Part shown: piece after piece, positions 23,541 to 33,899 of the stretch | Layout: every line of letters begins with the position of its first letter | How positions within the stretch are numbered: the stretch's first letter is position 1 | Assembly: GCA_029844215.1 (NCBI GenBank) | Contig: JAQGDG010000277.1 | Location: forward strand, 145,784 to 209,783 | Length of the DNA: 64,000 nucleotides | Origin: Przewalskia tangutica | Lineage: Eukaryota > Streptophyta > Magnoliopsida > Solanales > Solanaceae | Direction of reading: 5' to 3' | Program-made: the position numbers and the translations under genes | The notes under the pieces: model-generated | Told to the model about the DNA's origin: nothing | The model's input: the letters and a program-made list of their open reading frames with translations, nothing else | Databases searched by the model: none

Positions 23541-23760
23541 CTTTTGTCACGCACTCAACCGGCCCGTGAATCGTGCCTTACCGGCACCCAAGTAGTCATA
23601 CATCGAGTAATCCGAAATATAAAACAAGACATGAAATGCTTTATAAAATGAGACACGCTTTATGTGAATAAATGTCGCTTTCGCATATATATAAAAACAA
23701 GGTTTAGCAGCTACATCCGACATCGCATAAATTTACTACGTACTTAAGGAAATATATAAC

Positions 23761-23784
23761 TATGGCGACAGTATTCCCGCCATA
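23761..23784 (-). other. Conserved LTR hairpin, element A 5' LTR
   Basis: TATGGCG (23761-23767) and CGCCATA (23778-23784) around an AT-richer loop. Arms agree with the hairpins of B, E and LTR-a while the loop differs. Confidence 0.6.
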
Positions 23785-24740
23785 CTCCTCGATCAGACAA
23801 ACTATCTACAATACAGGAGATCATACCAAAAGTAGAGCCTCCTATAAGACGGAGCTCTCGACACCAATGCAAAGAGTTCCTAAGACGCGATCTAGCACTG
23901 CCGCTCTTACTCACTGCATGAACGCAGCCCCAAGGAGGTCAAGCACAACAGTACTAAGTATGCGAAATCAGAAGTACTTAAATGAAAACATATCATTTAA
24001 AACCACACAAATATGTGTGAAACAACTAAGGAAACCGCATATAAGGCACATCACAAACAAGAGCAACAATAGGTAAATCAGAATAGGTTTTGTCAGGCCG
24101 CGAACGATCGAAACAGGCCACTCGCCACATCATCATTCCCGTTTCAAAATCCTCGACTCCCGAGTCCGCGATAGGCCACTCACACGGGCCCGCATGGCGC
24201 ATAACCCCGCATCGAGGGTAGCTACTCCTGCAACGCCCCGACTCGCTGTCCGTGACGCCACACAGACCGCATTTAGGAATAACCCCACATACTAACTGAA
24301 CTCTCGTAGTTCAAGCATAGCCCCCGACCCGCATGCAGGTATTCTCGAATCACGGGTCCTGCATCACCGAAGTCTACCCCGCAGACGGAGGCGCTTAACC
24401 CTCTGCATCATCTCAAGAGGCGAGATATAGTATTAACACAATCGCTATAGTTCAAACAACATATGCATAAGTAAGACTCACTCTCTTTACACAAACGTTA
24501 CAAGATACTAGCACATAGCGTCACAATATGTCTACTCACCAAAACCATCTTATTATACCTTTCTGTAAATCAATACAAGTCTTTTATAAAACACATAAGT
24601 AAATCAGCCTTTTTATAAACTTAAGCCGCTATACTTAACTTCCCATAAAGCTAGTATAACCCTTAAGCTTCTTGTTTTAAAAACAACTATTCTTCTTCTT
24701 TCAAAATCGTGTTATAATTCTTTGAAAGACTTTTTAAGAT

Positions 24741-24900
24741 CTTTATTATTCAGCTTAAGTCAAAGACATTGCCGTAAGTATTATTCAAAGCTTAAGTCAA
24801 AAGACATTGCCGTAGTTATTATTCAGCTTAAGTCAAAAAGACATTGTCGAGTTATTATTCAGCTTAAGTCAAAAGACATCGCCGTGAGTTATTATTCGCT
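24741..24900 (-). repeat. Tandem array in element A 5' LTR, about 37 bp x 4
   Basis: Partner of 17395-17550, same unit and copy number. A lysine-rich open frame across it (KSKDIAV repeated) is an accident of the repeat. Confidence 0.9.
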
Positions 24901-25616
24901 AACATATGTACGCCTACCGCATTTCATATATATATTTAAAGTATCATGCTTTAGGAAGAATCACATACCTTCTCAATAAAACCGCCGCTGTCAATATGTC
25001 GCACGCAGAGAATCACCATAATAGTCGACACGCCTAACAACGCTCGCACTACTTTGTAAACATCTAAACAGAGGGTTCTATATCCTACTTAAAATCGGGC
25101 AAGACTTCCTACCCTAAAAGCTACCAAGTTCATCGTGAAAACAAATTCTGGTAAGTACAGCTTTTGATTATTCTTCTTTTAAACCCTTCTACCATGATAA
25201 CAGCCAATTTATTCTCAGAATATTCTTCTAAGTATTTAATACTTATTCTTATACTTCACAAGATGATTCTCTAATACAAAAGAGGGTTAGATTATTTACC
25301 CTGCAGCCCAATAATATCCAAGATAAAGTCGCCCGAGCAAGGTTTGCTCCTAAGTTGTATGTCTGCCAAGCCTTAAGTTCTTCACAACTTCTACTAAGTA
25401 CTACGGATTTGGGGCTGTGGTATTTGGGGCATTATAACAATACTGTAAGGCAACTTTTCTACCGGGAGTGGGGTAGATTTCGCCAGGCTAGGGTGGTATT
25501 CGCCAAGGGCCTTCACAAGGGAGGAGGGTTTGGACGGTAAAGGCTACAAAGGGAGAGGAGAGGATTTTCAAGACTTGAAAGATTTGTGGACGAAGAACTC
25601 TTCATCTCTAAGGGGG

Positions 25617-25624
25617 CATTTATA
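25617..25624 (-). promoter_or_regulatory. TATA box of element A 5' LTR
   Basis: CATTTATA on the plus strand, TATAAATG on the minus strand; last base differs from the usual TATAAATA. Confidence 0.55.
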
Positions 25625-26009
25625 GGTCATGTTGGCCAACCAACGGCCAAGATTAAGACAAGTGCAAGGCAAGTGTAGGTGAAGATTAACTATACACAAA
25701 TATCCTACTAACTCTCGACTTGTGCACAAGGCACAAAAACGCACTTCAAGTCCAATTGCCCAAACGGACGATTTAAGTCCACAAATCGGAGGTGCCATGT
25801 CGCCCTCCCGCTGGTCCAAAATGTTTCGCCTCTCTAAAATCCAAGCAAAATTAGAAATGGCATAGTCAATTTACCCTACGAAAGTCTGGAAAACGCTTTC
25901 GCCGAAAAACCATTCTTTTAGCGAGTCGTGTACAATTTTCGAACTTGGCCTAACTTTAAGGCTAAACTTCAGACGTATCCCCACGCATATACTGAAATAC
26001 GGCATAACA

Positions 26010-26246
26010 GGGCCCCGTCCCGCCATAGTTGTTTACATTCCTAGAGGTCTCAGAGTCCTATTGTAAAGTTGGGATGTAATCGCAAAACTTGATGTTATAT
26101 ATATGCCTAAAGGCGACATTTTCTCACATAAAACTGCGGTCTCATTTTACAATCGCTTACGTCTTCGTTTTTATATTCCGCGACACTGATGTATGACTAC
26201 TGTGCCCGGTAGGCACTACCACTTGGCCCCGAATGGGTCGTGGACA
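26010..26246 (+). repeat. 3' LTR of element B, remainder
   Basis: Resumes GGGCCCCGTCCCGCCATAG and follows the 5' LTR from about 9103 to 9339 (GTTTACATTCCTAGAGGTC and ATATATATGCC). Ends TCGTGGACA at 26246, followed by the TATAC duplication. Confidence 0.9.
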
Positions 26247-26251
26247 TATAC
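26247..26251 (+). repeat. Target-site duplication, right copy (element B)
   Basis: TATAC, identical to 6941-6945, 19.3 kb away. Confidence 0.9.
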
Positions 26252-26480
26252 ACGGGTTCCCAGCCGGGTTCATGCTTCTCAGCAGTGCACGAGCAGGCAA
26301 ACGCCATCCCTGGAGTGTCGCTTTTTTTATCGTGCTTGTTTCACCGCGCCGCTGCGGCCATGGACGAGAGACCGTCCCTAGAAGGAGGGATACAGGTAGA
26401 ATAACACAGCCTTCTACCGGTCGCTGGCAGTGTGTTCATCGCTTTCTAGCTAGCTATGCGCGCAGTATGTAAGGTGATTA
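26252..26480 (+). pseudogene. gag: gag of element C, 3' part (zinc-knuckle region)
   Basis: Continues the gag cut at 6945. The stretch near 26318-26375 corresponds to the nucleocapsid of D (1650-1725): after a cysteine-coding stretch it reads GHGRETVP in place of GHMTRDCP, so a CCHC knuckle is present in worn form. Stops appear soon after, as in D. Confidence 0.7.
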
Positions 26481-27190
26481 TGGAGCGCCAAGGCTGCCGT
26501 CAAGTGGAAGGCAGATACAGGCATATTCTACCCCTGTGAGACTAGTATGCGCTGATGATACGATGAAGTGCTATATGATGTCTGTATAGCATTATGTTAA
26601 AATCAGTGCTTAGCAAACATGGTTAGTTAGAAGCGGTAAGATTGGGACTAACGTAAATCATGAGCCTTAGAATATTATACGCAGAGACCTTAGACGCGAG
26701 GCCATCTTCGAGTAAAAGATTTATTTTTATGTTGACCTTTATCTGAGTGCATAGTATACGTGGATATATTTGTGTGATAAGTCCCCGAGTGGTATGAAAT
26801 GAAAGATGGTAGTCGAGAAAGTTATGAGACCACTAGGGTTTTCGTGACTCGATTAGTAGCATTGTTCCGGATCTGGGGAACAAGAGTCTGCGCGCGATAA
26901 TGCAAGTCGGGTCAGGACCGATCATGGTCAACCCGCCGCCCGTAGAATGCTGGTGGGCTGCCGGGCTCGAGGTGGTCCCATTGCGCAGTGGTAGGTCACG
27001 GGCCGCGTAGGCCCAAGTTTAGACGACCGCTGTAACTAGTTCGACGTTGCTCGACCAGTCACGCCGGGGCCGACGAGATCACTTCATCATGTCTTTCGGC
27101 CAGATCATGCATTCGGCAGAGATACGCGACGTTATATATCGCATAAGGTTGTAAGATCGCATCGGTTCCTACTTTACTTTACGGCTGACG
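26481..27190 (+). other. Non-coding spacer of TR-GAG element C
   Basis: Homologous to the spacers of D, G and F. Contains a weak form of the stem-loop (26684-26709), the GTGTGATAAGTCC phrase near 26772, and TTGTTCCGGATC near 26861, both also in D. No convincing open frame. It takes the place of protease, RT and RNase H of the autonomous class. Confidence 0.55.
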
Positions 27191-27770
27191 CAGCTGGAGT
27201 CCCGGGCTTTATGACTATTTCTTCTCGAGGTTTTACCGCGGGGTTGGGAACTCAAAGTAGTCTCAGATTGCATTCACCCGGGCCGTTGTTTTGATTTCAG
27301 GGCAGCATGAGTATTATGTGCCTCTGTTGAGCGAGTATCACTATAGCTACCATTTCCAAGATTCTACGTAACCGCGCTTTACGGCTCTTGCATGGGCGAG
27401 TGTAGATTCTTTACCGGTCGATTGGTTCGATGTTGGCAAGGTTCGTGATAGTTGGTCCATACTGATCCAGAAGGATGTGGATAGTGGAGCTTATCCAGAG
27501 AGGTTATCGCAGCCGTAGTCAACGTGTTGTGCGGAAAATCGCATCGACACTTGGAGTTCAGTGTCGACGGTGTGTTTTTCAAGGTACCAATTCGGCGGCG
27601 ACGAGATTTGGAAAGTACGGGAAACTTAGCCCAGGTACTTTGAGCGCCGGATCATTTGGAGAATAGGCCGTGTTACCTATAAGTTAGCTTTGTCGTCCGA
27701 CGTAGAGGCAAGACATCCCAGATTTCATGTTGCTATGTTCTAAAAGCATCTGAGATCCATCCGCAGTGTT
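27191..27770 (+). pseudogene. Integrase C-terminal remnant of element C
   Basis: Corresponds to the end of the integrase core and the GPY/F module. Readable fragments include SRGFT near 27222, a YHSYHF-like piece near 27340-27360, DWFDVGK at about 27420-27440, and an IGRVTYKL piece near 27660-27690, all in different frames. The catalytic Asp residues and the zinc region are absent, so no integrase activity is possible. Same remnant in G (about 42600-43270) and F (about 47130-47720, reversed). Confidence 0.65.
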
Positions 27771-28110
27771 CGCTAACGACGACTGTTCGGATAGTAACTC
27801 CGAGATTTTGGAAACCAAGCAATAACAGTGGTAAGTTTAGTTAGGTGTTCAAGTGTTCGGCACGAGGAGGGTACGACGAGTAAGAGAATAGAAGTGATCA
27901 TTACTTTGTGAAGTAAAGGTGCCGCATGGGCGGAATATCTTTTAGCCATCAATGTGAGCTTTTGTGATGACAGAGTGATTCCTCGTGGACTTGGATTTAG
28001 TATTTGCGTGTGTTATTTTGTGGCCATGTGTGGCATGGGCAACTTGTTTAAGTTAAGAGGAACTTCATCGTTATCCTGTCTTGAGAAGGAACATTCGGAC
28101 GAATGTTTCT
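27771..28110 (+). other. 3' interior tail of element C
   Basis: Matches the D tail (GTGATTCCTCG, GGACTTGGATTTAG, TTATTTTGTGGCCA). Ends with GGAACATTCGGACGAATG, the near-palindrome before the purine tract. Confidence 0.5.
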
Positions 28111-28122
28111 AATGGAGGAGAA
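28111..28122 (+). promoter_or_regulatory. Polypurine tract of element C
   Basis: AATGGAGGAGAA abutting TGTTATACCCG of LTR-c. Confidence 0.8.
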
Positions 28123-29364
28123 TGTTATACCCGTGATTTCCAGAGTATGTATGCGAGGACGCACGCATAACGTAAGCCAATTATGTTAAGGACGAAATTG
28201 TGCACATCCACGAAAGATTTGTTTTTCCGACGGAAAATTTTCCAACCTTGTAAAGGAATTTTACGCTTTCAAGAAAATATTTATTTTGGATTTTTCCGAG
28301 AGATGAAATATTTTCGATCAACGAGAAGTATACGTGTCACCCTTAGTGGCAGTGCAAGGTTCGACGGTTTGAGGGCAAGGAAGGGTACGTTTTTCACATG
28401 AAAAAGGCCTTAAACATTTGGTCAATGTTTTGTAGATATTTGTGGAGTAGATAGATAAGGTTGCACATGTCCAAATCTACACCATACACTTACTTTGATC
28501 TTGGCCATTGAATGTCCTTTAAATACCCCTTGTGTGCACGACTTCTTCTTCATCCCTGAAACATTTTCCAAGTCTCAAAATCCTCTCCCCTCTTAGAAGC
28601 TCGCCCAAACTACCTCCCCTCTAAGCCTCGCCCAAACTACCTCCCCTTTGTGAAGCCCTCACTAAACACCCCTGGTAGAAAAGATTCTCCAAGTATTGTT
28701 ACTATCCCAAAATACCTTAGCCAAATACATCAGAGTATTCCAAAGTCACCTCTATACTAAAAGCCCGTAGATACTACCTTATATCCATTAGTCACTAAAC
28801 AAACCACGGGAAATCTTCATGGGCTTGGTTGAAGTATTAAGTATAAGTTGTTTAGAAACTTCTAAGGGTTTCTTCGAGCTATCTGAGCGCGCAAATTGCG
28901 AGCTAAACGTTGTTCAGATCGACATTTAAACTTGGATAATTTTGGGCTTATCGAGGTAAATACTCTTGTCCTTCTATTGTAATTGGAGATTACATATAAG
29001 AGTAGTTTAGATTTGAGTATAAGATATAGAAGGATATGAAAGAAGAGAATTGAACCTCAGATTACATTCTACAAACCGTGTATTTACTGAGTAGACTGTG
29101 TAGTTTGATCGGTGGGAAGTTGCTGCCCAATTTCCGTGAGAATTAAGAACTATTCTCAGCATTAGAATATTCTGAGTAGTCTAGACGTTGATAGACGATT
29201 TTGACTATTATAGGTTGATACTCCAAGGCATGACATATTCGACTTTTGGTTGGTGGATTTCACAGGAGGTGATACGTGATTCTTCCTATCCTCTCGAAAG
29301 CATGATATTTTAAAAGAAAATATATATATATAGTACGGTCAGACGTCACGCTGTGTTAACTCAA
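28123..29364 (+). repeat. LTR-c of element C, first part (interrupted by E)
   Basis: Begins TGTTATACCCG after a purine tract and runs to the GTGTTAACTCAA segment. The TATA region reads TTTAAATA (28518-28525). The text around 28980-29340 resembles the B/E LTR class. It resumes at 58026. Confidence 0.85.
28518..28525 (+). promoter_or_regulatory. Degenerate TATA box of LTR-c
   Basis: TTTAAATA where other LTRs have TATAAATA, followed by CCCCTTGTG and CTTCTTCATCC. Confidence 0.45.
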
Positions 29365-31916
29365 TGTGGTTTTACTGGCCACTTCATTGCCCCGTTAAGG
29401 GGCCTGGTCATCGTGCCTTACCCGCACTCCAAGTAGTCATACATCGTAGTAATCGTGAAATATAAAAACAAGGCAATATCGTAACAAATGTCAAATGAGA
29501 CCACGATTTATTTGAGAAAAGTGCCGCTTTCGTGCATATATATATAAACCAAGTAACCGCGCTTACATCCTTAACCGCGCAATAGATTCTACATGACTGG
29601 CTGCACTAAGGAAGTAAACAACTGTAAGTGGCGGGACAGTACCCCACCATACTGAATGTACAAAACTATCTACAACAACAGGGAGATCATACCTTAAAAG
29701 TCGAGCCTCACTATAAGCATGGAGCTCACGACACTAAAGAAAAGATCCTAAATCGAGGATCCGCTGCACCGCTCCCTTTACTCGCTGCATGAACGCGCAA
29801 ATTTCCCGGCTGAGGTCGGTCTAACAAAACAAGTATGTGAAATCTGTGAAGTACTTTAAATGAAATCATACCATTTTAAAAGAAATTTTACAAATATGTA
29901 CGAAACAACCAATGTAACCACACATAGTACACATCATAACCAAAGCAAAATAGATATAACATAATTGGTCTTTTCTAGGCCGCTAACGATCGAAGCAAGG
30001 CCATCGCCCATAGTATCATTATGCGAGCCTAATCCTGGAACTCCCATGATCGCATGCGTGTGCGGACGTAATTCGCATGAGGTATTCTCGCGTCGGGGTA
30101 GCTAGCCCGCGATATCCTCCTGAACTCCGCGACCGCGTAGTCACATAGACCGCATAGTCACACGTGCATCGCATAAGGCACTCGCCGCGGATAATACACT
30201 TAATGATCAATCTGGAACTCCCGCGACTCCGCGTGGTCACACGCGGATCGCGCCGTGTATTATAGACCAGCATCAAGGGCTGCAAGCCCTCGGTATAACA
30301 AGTCAAGGGGTATGTGATATAAGAACGATAACAGCTTAACGTTTAACAACGTAAGCACACAAGAATAACCCCTTACACAACATCACAAGACACTAACACG
30401 CGTAGCGTCATAACATGTTTACTTATCAAACCATCTTACTACACTTTTCAAATCAATACAAGATTTTCATAAACAAATAAGTAAACCGCTCTTTTATCTT
30501 TCTTAAGTCGTTATACCTAACTTCCCATAAAGCTAGTATAACTCTTAGCTTTTCTGTTTAAAATCAAGTATTACTCTTCTTTCAAAAATGATTCATAATT
30601 TTTTGAAATACTTGAGCGTTCTTATTATTTAGACTGGTTTCAAGTCATCAGGCGTCCAAGAAACCATGTTCGATTAACACACATACGTCGTCTACCGCAC
30701 TATATATATATTTTAAAATATCATGCTCGCGGATAGGAAGAATCATGCATACCTTCTCGCGAAATCCACTTGCCCAGTCGGTATATCGCGAGCAAAGTAT
30801 CAACCTATAATAGTCAAATCGTCTATCAGCGTCTAGACTACTCGTAGGATATTCTAAGCGAAGGTTCTTAATTACGGAAGAATTGGGCAAGATTTCCTGC
30901 GATCAAACTACTCAAGTCTACCTGAATACAATTCTATGTAAATGCAGTTCAATTCTTCATTTATATACTTACGATGTGATTTGTTTAATTCTATTCTTTA
31001 ATATCCTTCTATGTATCTTATACTTATTTCTATACTACTACGCATGTAATCTCCAATTACCTAGAAGGATATGATTATTATTTACCTCGATAAGCCCAAA
31101 ATTATCCAAGATATAAGTCGATCTGAAGCGAGGTTTGGCTCTGTCATGCGCCCAATCGGCTCCAGAAACCCTTGAAGTTTCTACACAACTTCTACTTACT
31201 ACTTCAACCAACTATGAAGTTTCTCCAGGGTTTCGTTTAGTGACTAATGGAAGTATAGTAGTATTTCGCCTAAGCATGAGGTGACTTTGGAAATACTACA
31301 TGCGGATTGGCTAAGGTATTTAGAATAGTAACAATACTTGGAGAGTATTTTTCAACAAAGCTGGTGTTTCGGCTCGCTTACTAGGGAGTGTGCTTGAACA
31401 AGACTCGCGGAAGGGGAAGGGCTTGGACTAAAAGCTCACTATGGGAGAAGGAGTTTTAAGACTTGGAAAATATTTATGGATGAAGAATTCTTCCAACTTG
31501 TGGGGTATTTATAGGACTTTCAAGCGGCCAAGATTAAGACAAGTGGAGGGCGTGGAGGGTGTAGATTTACCCATGTGTAATCCTTATCCATCTACTCCAC
31601 AAATATTGCAAAATATCTACCTAATCCTTGACCAAAAACGCCAAGAGTTGCCCATGATATCGATCCTGAGGTGTGACAAGTGCTGCATCCTCTCGTTGGT
31701 CCAAAAATATTTCGTCTCTCGGAAAAATCACTTAAAATAATAAATGTCATGCAACCAGTAATTTTCCCGCCATAAGGTTTGGAAAACTTTTACGTCAAAA
31801 ACAATTCTTTTGTGAAGTTGTGCACAAATTTTAGATCCTTGCCTAACTTAAGGCTTAAACTTTTTGTATGACGTGCATTTCAAACGTCATTACTCGTGAA
31901 AATACGGGGTATAACA
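29365..31916 (-). repeat. 3' LTR of element E
   Basis: About 2.55 kb ending GGTATAACA at 31916. First 40 bases are scrambled compared with the 5' LTR, so the start is approximate. TATA box reversed at 31506-31513; GC-rich block 30030-30290. Confidence 0.85.
31506..31513 (-). promoter_or_regulatory. TATA box of element E 3' LTR
   Basis: TATTTATA on the plus strand in GGGG-TATTTATA-GG. In the paired 5' LTR (about 57628-57636) it has shrunk to GGGGTATAGG, so that promoter looks damaged or misread. Confidence 0.6.
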
Positions 31917-31928
31917 TTTCTCCTCCTA
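31917..31928 (-). promoter_or_regulatory. Polypurine tract of element E
   Basis: TTTCTCCTCCTA, minus strand TAGGAGGAGAAA, abutting the 3' LTR. Confidence 0.8.
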
Positions 31929-33899
31929 GAAACATTGCGTCCGAATGTTCCTTCCCCAAGAACATATAACGATAAAAGTTCGCGCCATAACTTAAACAGT
32001 TTGCAAATGCCACAGCATGCCACAATCTGACACTTAAGCAAATATGTCGAATTTGAAAATTTACAAAAGTAGTAAAAGTGGGTTACACCGAGGTGTGGGA
32101 ATAGGTGAGATAACCACGCCTCATGTACTCTTTCACTTACCCACGTCATAAATCACTCACTGAGCTCGTTCCGCCCTGACAAGACTTTTTGTGGGAAGCC
32201 ACGTCCACACCCAGTCCGGCGAGGCGCCTAACTCGGACGTGATCGATTATCGCTATGCAGGAATCTCATGCTACACGAGCAACCCCTCGATCCACACTGG
32301 GCATACGTCGTCAATGGTGTACCACTAGATGGATCCCCGATACATCTCCTCGACATAAACTTGTGAAAACCTGGACGCGGGATCGGGCAACTGCCTCGAG
32401 AATCGGACGGCAGATCCAACTCATGGGCAACGCTTGCCTACCTCGCGACATGATCGATACGGCCCATAATGTACGCTTGGTGAGTTTCTTTCTTCCGAAT
32501 CTCATCACACCGCCAGCGGGCGAGCACGCTTCAGAAAACCCAATCATCGACCTCGAACTCCGGTCTGGCGGCGACTTATGATCTGCATATGCCGACCACG
32601 TGCGACTCCGGTACACGTCGATGGCAAGCTCTGGATAAGCTTTACTCATTCATCCGCCTGCTTGGTCGAACAGTGCGGTCCCGCTAAGCGCATTCTCGCC
32701 CCGTCAAACTGATCTGACGATGCGCGACTTCATAAGCCATACAAGGAGCCGCGTAAGGGCGCCATCTCTAATACTCGCGGGTGCGTAGAATTTATTATTA
32801 TCTGCAAGGCTTCACTAGAGGCAAATGATCCTCTCCTAGCCTACCCTTTTTTGAAGTCTAATAACACAAAGCTCGCGGCGATATCCTCGAAAGTGCGGAT
32901 GAGTGCGCTCTGCTGTCCGTCACATGCGAGGATGGAATGCGATGCCTCCGGGCTCACGCTGCGTCCCTAAACACTTCTACGGGAAAGACCTCGAAGTTAG
33001 CGTAAAGCTGCCAGGCTCCTACGCATGGTCGATATGATAGAAAATAGGGACCCCATGCGGTGCAACACGATCTACCGGATGTAAAGTCTGGCATAAACGT
33101 CCTGTAGAAAAAGTCGATCATGACGGGAAGAAAGTGGGGTGATTCGTCATTGCCGAATCGGCGATAACCCGGATAGAGATCATGCTTCCTGCGAGTGCGA
33201 GGTAATCCTGTGATAAAGTCCATGTTGATCACCTCCACTTCCGGTCGAGGATCTCTGCTGAAATCATGCGACAAACCACCGGGCCTCACGGTGCTCTTAC
33301 CTGCTCGCTTGGCGACAAGCACTTTGAACACTCTGTTGATCAGCCACAAACTCCCAGAACGTCCTCTTGGCGTCCATCCCGCCATGATACGAATCACGGG
33401 GTCGTAGGTACATCTGGTCGCACTTCGGATGGATAGAGAAGTAACGAGCAGCTGTGTGCTTCCCTAGAACACCTGCTGCCGAAGTCCCGCGATATCTGGA
33501 ACACATAACACGCCCTCGAAACGCCTTAGCACCCCATCAAAGGTCTTTACCTCAAAGGACCGCTTCCTCACTGAAGAAGCCTGACACGTATCGTGCGCAG
33601 TGGCGTCAAAAGCACAGGATCCTCAAGCTGTTGCCTCTTCACCTCTCGGGCGATGGAAGACCTTCGGCAACCTCTCGAACTCGAATCCCCATCAAGCTGA
33701 TGAGAATCAATTCACTGGGACTCCAAGGCTGCATTGCTGTTGATGCGGCTTACGCGGACCGTACGCTCCTCGCCTGCAGGTCAGTATTATCGATGCACTT
33801 CACGTCGACCCACGACTAAGCATACGCCACAACATTGCCCAGCTTCTTCACGGGTGGTGCAGGATATGCTCGACATGTCGTAATCCTTGAGCGGCTCTA
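31929..33899 (-). pseudogene. pol: pol of element E, 3' part: RNase H end, integrase, chromodomain
   Basis: Minus strand. It starts in the last motif of RNase H (LKDYD, about 33876-33895), cut there by F. The integrase core is readable at about 33020-33240 with NMDFITGLPRTRRKHD. A segment matching GVMRFGRKKLTK near 32470-32520 marks the GPY/F module. The chromodomain-like end at about 32100-32260 reads MTWVSERVHEAWLSHLFPHL. Frames shift between these pieces. The first half lies at 52413-54070. Confidence 0.83.

Larger units (their letters stand above)
16192..26009 (-). mobile_element. Element A: complete Tekay-like chromovirus, uninterrupted
   Basis: 9818-bp minus-strand element and the only full-length coding-class copy with nothing inserted in it, so probably among the youngest. 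3' LTR 16192-18658, purine tract 18659-18668, pol, gag, PBS 23529-23540, 5' LTR 23545-26009. Both LTRs carry the same four-copy 37-bp array, as expected when both derive from one RNA. It lies in B's 3' LTR in opposite orientation. Confidence 0.92.
23545..26009 (-). repeat. 5' LTR of element A
   Basis: About 2465 bases, starting TGTCACGC and ending GGCATAACA. Contains the reversed TATA box (CATTTATA, 25617-25624), the four-copy array at 24741-24900, hairpin TATGGCG...CGCCATA at 23761-23784, and GC-rich block at about 24140-24400. Confidence 0.9.
6946..26246 (+). mobile_element. Element B: Tekay-like chromovirus, full structure, interrupted by A
   Basis: Complete plus-strand element, about 9.5 kb without the nested A: 5' LTR 6946-9339, PBS 9343-9354, gag, pol, purine tract, 3' LTR 14109-16191 continuing at 26010-26246. 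It is flanked by an exact 5-bp duplication TATAC, which proves a single integration event into the gag of C. It encodes every enzymatic domain plus a chromodomain, so it represents the autonomous class, though frames are now broken. Confidence 0.92.
6039..28122 (+). mobile_element. Element C interior, TR-GAG-like, interrupted by element B
   Basis: Interior of a second gag-only element, in two parts: 6039-6945 and 26252-28122, about 2.8 kb once B and one TATAC copy are removed. Order: gag, spacer with stem-loop, worn integrase C-terminal segment, tail, purine tract, LTR-c. No PBS is present on the left, because LTR-b joins almost directly to the gag start. LTR-b (left) and LTR-c (right) are not a close pair, so the unit may be a recombination product rather than one insertion. 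Confidence 0.7.

Noticed and set aside
24722..24979. Repetitive lysine-rich small protein (KSKDIAV repeats)
   Set aside because: Product of the 37-bp tandem array in element A's LTR, without a promoter or conserved frame.
29360..29364. Target-site duplication for element E
   Set aside because: CTCAA on the left and GAAAC on the right do not match, and the left LTR end is scrambled, so no duplication is claimed.
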